NCBI GenBank assembly: GCA_013393545.1
Contig: JABXHG010000137.1
Span: 1 to 16,048 of the forward strand
DNA from: Alteromonadaceae bacterium
GTDB lineage: Bacteria; Pseudomonadota; Gammaproteobacteria; Pseudomonadales; Oleiphilaceae
Direction of reading: 5' to 3'
DNA length: 16,048 bases
Shown here: one piece after another, positions 16,020 to 16,048 of the stretch
Layout of the letters: every line of letters begins with the position of its first letter
How positions within the stretch are numbered: the first letter of the stretch is position 1
The notes under the pieces: model-generated
What the model was told of the DNA's origin: nothing
Seen by the model: only the letters and a program-made list of their open reading frames with translations
Databases searched by the model: none
Translations under genes and position numbers: made by a program

Positions 16020-16048
16020 ATGAAAGTTACCCTAATCGGCATTGATTT
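16020..16048 (+). CDS. IS110-family transposase, N-terminal fragment
   Basis: Only nine codons are present, MKVTLIGID, before the window ends. IS110-family DEDD transposases typically begin with a short strand ending in IGIDLAK or similar, where the Asp is the first catalytic residue of the RuvC-like domain; the fragment matches this pattern exactly. The ATG at 16020 has AAGAGG 8 bases upstream, inside the right arm of the 16-bp inverted repeat. These enzymes recombine DNA using a bridge RNA encoded in a non-coding end of the element. The fragment is too short to exclude another protein, but repeat structure and context agree. Confidence 0.6.

Larger units (their letters stand above)
15931..16048 (+). 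mobile_element. Left end of a probable IS110/IS1111-family insertion sequence
   Basis: The window ends inside an element whose transposase start has IS110-family character. The left boundary is put near 15931, where the REP-like sequence stops resembling a palindrome; IS110 elements lack classical terminal inverted repeats and make no target duplication, so this edge is approximate. The non-coding left end would be only about 90 bases. Confidence 0.5.

Noticed and set aside
1..16048. CRISPR arrays, tRNA, rRNA or an integrated phage
   Set aside because: No regularly spaced direct repeats, cloverleaf-like sequence or phage genes were recognised by eye.

Overview
The window looks like a piece of a marine gammaproteobacterial chromosome, most like Marinobacter or a close Pseudomonas relative. 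This rests on protein character and gene order, not on a database search. Both ends are cut: ccoO is incomplete on the left, and on the right the window stops nine codons into what looks like an IS110-family transposase. These could be draft-contig edges, since both a duplicated cbb3 operon and an IS copy tend to break assemblies.

Positions 1-7046 (+) carry the cbb3 cytochrome oxidase region in the classical order: ccoO (3' part), ccoQ, ccoP, a terminator-like hairpin, then ccoG, ccoH, ccoI, ccoS and a small TauE/SafE (DsbD_2-like) membrane protein. The first set encodes subunits of the high-affinity terminal oxidase. The second set encodes copper delivery and assembly: CcoG is the polyferredoxin, CcoI the copper P-type ATPase, and CcoH and CcoS are small membrane factors. 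Stop/start overlaps (ccoQ/ccoP, ccoH/ccoI) and short gaps indicate translational coupling. A palindrome resembling an Anr/FNR site, but one base short in the spacer, precedes ccoG. The first ~157 bases of ccoO do not encode the expected haem motif and look corrupted.

Positions 7063-9856 hold ttcA (-), which converges on the cbb3 block and makes 2-thiocytidine in tRNA, then a DnaJ-related protein (+) and a secreted polysaccharide deacetylase (+). From 9858 to 11649 (-) lies a probable two-gene operon, a short DksA/TraR zinc-finger regulator followed by an SLC13/DASS carboxylate transporter. The transporter ends 1 bp from the deacetylase.

Positions 11864-13588 (+) encode a diguanylate cyclase with four CBS repeats, a PAS domain and a GGDEF domain. 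It converges on a chemoreceptor (13608-15755, -) whose only clear membrane segment is a central two-helix hairpin.

The last ~200 bases are the most interesting part. Two stem-loops, one resembling a dispersed REP-like palindrome, are followed directly by the left end of the IS110-type element. A perfect 16-bp inverted repeat lies in the element's leader, and its right arm covers the transposase ribosome-binding site. IS110-family elements are RNA-guided (bridge RNA) recombinases, often found in REP-type palindromes, so this junction is the best candidate for follow-up. No tRNA, rRNA or CRISPR array was seen, and no gene-free stretch exceeds 300 bases.
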